Below are positions 4,065-5,082 of a stretch of DNA of 5,082 bases, piece by piece (positions within the stretch are counted from its first letter, which is position 1; every line of letters begins with the position of its first letter). The notes under the pieces were generated by a model. That model was given only the letters and a program-made list of their open reading frames with translations, was not told where the DNA came from and made no database searches. This stretch comes from Burkholderiales bacterium. GTDB taxonomy: Bacteria > Pseudomonadota > Gammaproteobacteria > Burkholderiales > Burkholderiaceae_C. Both the position numbers and the translations under genes were made by a program. The stretch lies in assembly GCA_025354615.1 (NCBI GenBank), contig JANXMO010000220.1:1-5082 (forward strand), written 5' to 3'.

Positions 4065-5082
4065 TCATCCCGCCGCCACTCGCAAGGCTTTCATCACCAC
4101 ATCCTGCGCCCTGCCCTTGCGCGCGCGCTTGCTCACATAGGCTGCCAGCGCCGCCGGACGCAGCAGCTCTTCGCGTGGTTTGCCGCCGCGGCCACTGCCT
4201 TGTACCTGCAATGTTTGCGTGAAGAGGGCGGTGCTCAGCAGACTGTCCTTGTCGTCCAGGTCGATCAAGGTCAACCCGCGGCCGCCGTTGGGCTGCAGTT
4301 TCAGCTCGTCGAACGCGAACACCAGCAAGCGACCTTGTGACGACAGGCAAGCGACCTGCACGCCCGCTGCCTCGGCCAGCGGCGCCACCGCTGGCGCCAG
4401 CAATTGCTCGCCCGCTTCCAGCGTCAAATAAGCCTTGCCGCCCCGCTGCCGTGCCAGCAAATCGCCCACGCGGGCCAGCAGCCCATACCCGCCGGTGTTC
4501 GCCAGCAGCAGGCACTGCGCCGCCGGGCCCGCGTGGTAGTGCGCCGGCTGGCTGCCCGCTTCCAGGTCGATCAACGTCGTGATCGGCTGGCCGTCGCCGC
4601 GCCCCATTGGCAGCTGGCCAACGGCGGTTGAGTACACGCGGCCGTTGCTGCCCAGCACGATCAGGCTGTCGACACTGCGGCAATTCCACAAGCCGTGCAA
4701 CGCATCGCCGGGCTTGAATTGCAGCGCGGCCGCTTCCACCTCGTGGCCCTTCAGTGCCCGCACCCAGCCTTTGGCGCTGACGACGACGGTCACCGCTTCG
4801 TCGACGACGCGCGCCTCGGCCACCGCGCGTTTGTCCGCCTGGATCAGCGTGCGCCGCGCGTCGCCAAACTGCTTGGCGTCGGCCTCGATCTCGCGCACCA
4901 CCGTGCGCTTGAGCGAGCCGGGGTTGTTCAAAATGTCTTCCAGCTTGACCTGCTCAGTGCGCAATTCGGCCAGCTCCTGCTCGATCTTGATCGCCTCCAG
5001 CCGCGCCAGCTGGCGCAGCCGGATGTCGAGAATGTCGTCCGCCTGGCGTTCGCTCAGGCTGAAGCGCTCGATCAGCGCCGGC
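4065..5082 (-). CDS. parC: DNA topoisomerase IV subunit A (ParC), C-terminal part (cut by window edge)
   Basis: This is the last 338 residues of ParC, the DNA-breaking subunit of topoisomerase IV, which pairs with ParE to unlink daughter chromosomes. The gene enters at 5082 and stops at the TGA 4067-4065. The segment opens with the end of the breakage-reunion domain and its coiled coil (LSERQADDILDIRLRQLARL, then EQELAELRTEQVKLEDILN). The linker FGDARRTLIQADKRAVAE follows. The C-terminal beta-pinwheel domain contains VTVVVSAKGWVRALKGHE, QFKPGDALHG, GRVYSTAVGQLP, GDGQPITTLIDL, ANTGGYGLLARVGDLLARQRGGKAYLTL and SSQGRLLVFAFDEL. The ending SKRARKGRAQDVVMKALR resembles the E. coli ParC tail. The pattern SAKGWVRALKGHE and the degenerate QRGGKA where GyrA has its box favour ParC over GyrA. 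The catalytic tyrosine and quinolone-resistance region lie outside the window. An apparent start at 4964 is only an internal TTG (leucine). The palindromic repeat lies just past the stop. Confidence 0.95.
   Translation of the reverse strand, partial: PALIERFSLSERQADDILDIRLRQLARLEAIKIEQELAELRTEQVKLEDILNNPGSLKRTVVREIEADAKQFGDARRTLIQADKRAVAEARVVDEAVTVVVSAKGWVRALKGHEVEAAALQFKPGDALHGLWNCRSVDSLIVLGSNGRVYSTAVGQLPMGRGDGQPITTLIDLEAGSQPAHYHAGPAAQCLLLANTGGYGLLARVGDLLARQRGGKAYLTLEAGEQLLAPAVAPLAEAAGVQVACLSSQGRLLVFAFDELKLQPNGGRGLTLIDLDDKDSLLSTALFTQTLQVQGSGRGGKPREELLRPAALAAYVSKRARKGRAQDVVMKALRVAAG

Noticed and set aside
3815..4340. Plus-strand open frames crossing the palindrome and entering parC
   Set aside because: They run through both arms of an inverted repeat and then antisense to the ParC C-terminus, and nothing in them resembles a protein family.
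4045..4689. Minus-strand open frame (214 aa) overlapping parC
   Set aside because: It is an out-of-frame shadow of ParC, Arg/Gly-rich, and its stop falls in the palindrome's edge by chance.

Overview
The window is GC-rich DNA, almost fully coding, from a Gram-negative bacterium. Outer-membrane-type lipoproteins, a ComEC/Rec2 protein with the proteobacterial N-terminal domain, DsbB and ParC all point to a betaproteobacterium. The style of the proteins suggests Burkholderiales, perhaps Comamonadaceae, but that placement is inference from gene content and protein style and no search was run.

Layout from left to right. (1) Positions 1-948, minus strand: the first 316 residues of the DNA-uptake channel ComEC, cut by the window's left edge. 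(2) A 61-bp divergent gap. (3) Positions 1010-2013, plus strand: a two-gene unit, a RidA/YjgF-superfamily protein and the disulfide-bond oxidase DsbB. The stop of the first overlaps the start of the second by one base. (4) A 28-bp convergent gap. (5) Positions 2042-3815, minus strand: a tight operon of three small lipoproteins, transcribed in the order CsgG-family, DUF4810-family, DUF799/GNA1162-family, with both junctions being ATGA overlaps. (6) Positions 3816-4064: the only sizeable non-coding stretch. Most of it is a 167-bp near-palindrome bounded by CTAG at both ends, with a cUUCGg-capped stem at its centre. (7) Positions 4065-5082, minus strand: the C-terminal part of topoisomerase IV subunit A (ParC), cut by the right edge.

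How the genes work together: the clearest multi-gene system is the three-lipoprotein operon. Its gene families are known to occur together, but its function is not established. It lacks curli subunits and curli accessory genes, so it is not a curli secretion operon. DsbB, ComEC and the lipoproteins are all envelope functions, but nothing in the sequence ties them into one pathway. The most unusual DNA-level feature is the 167-bp palindrome between parC and the lipoprotein operon, which looks like a small foldback or MITE-like repeat.
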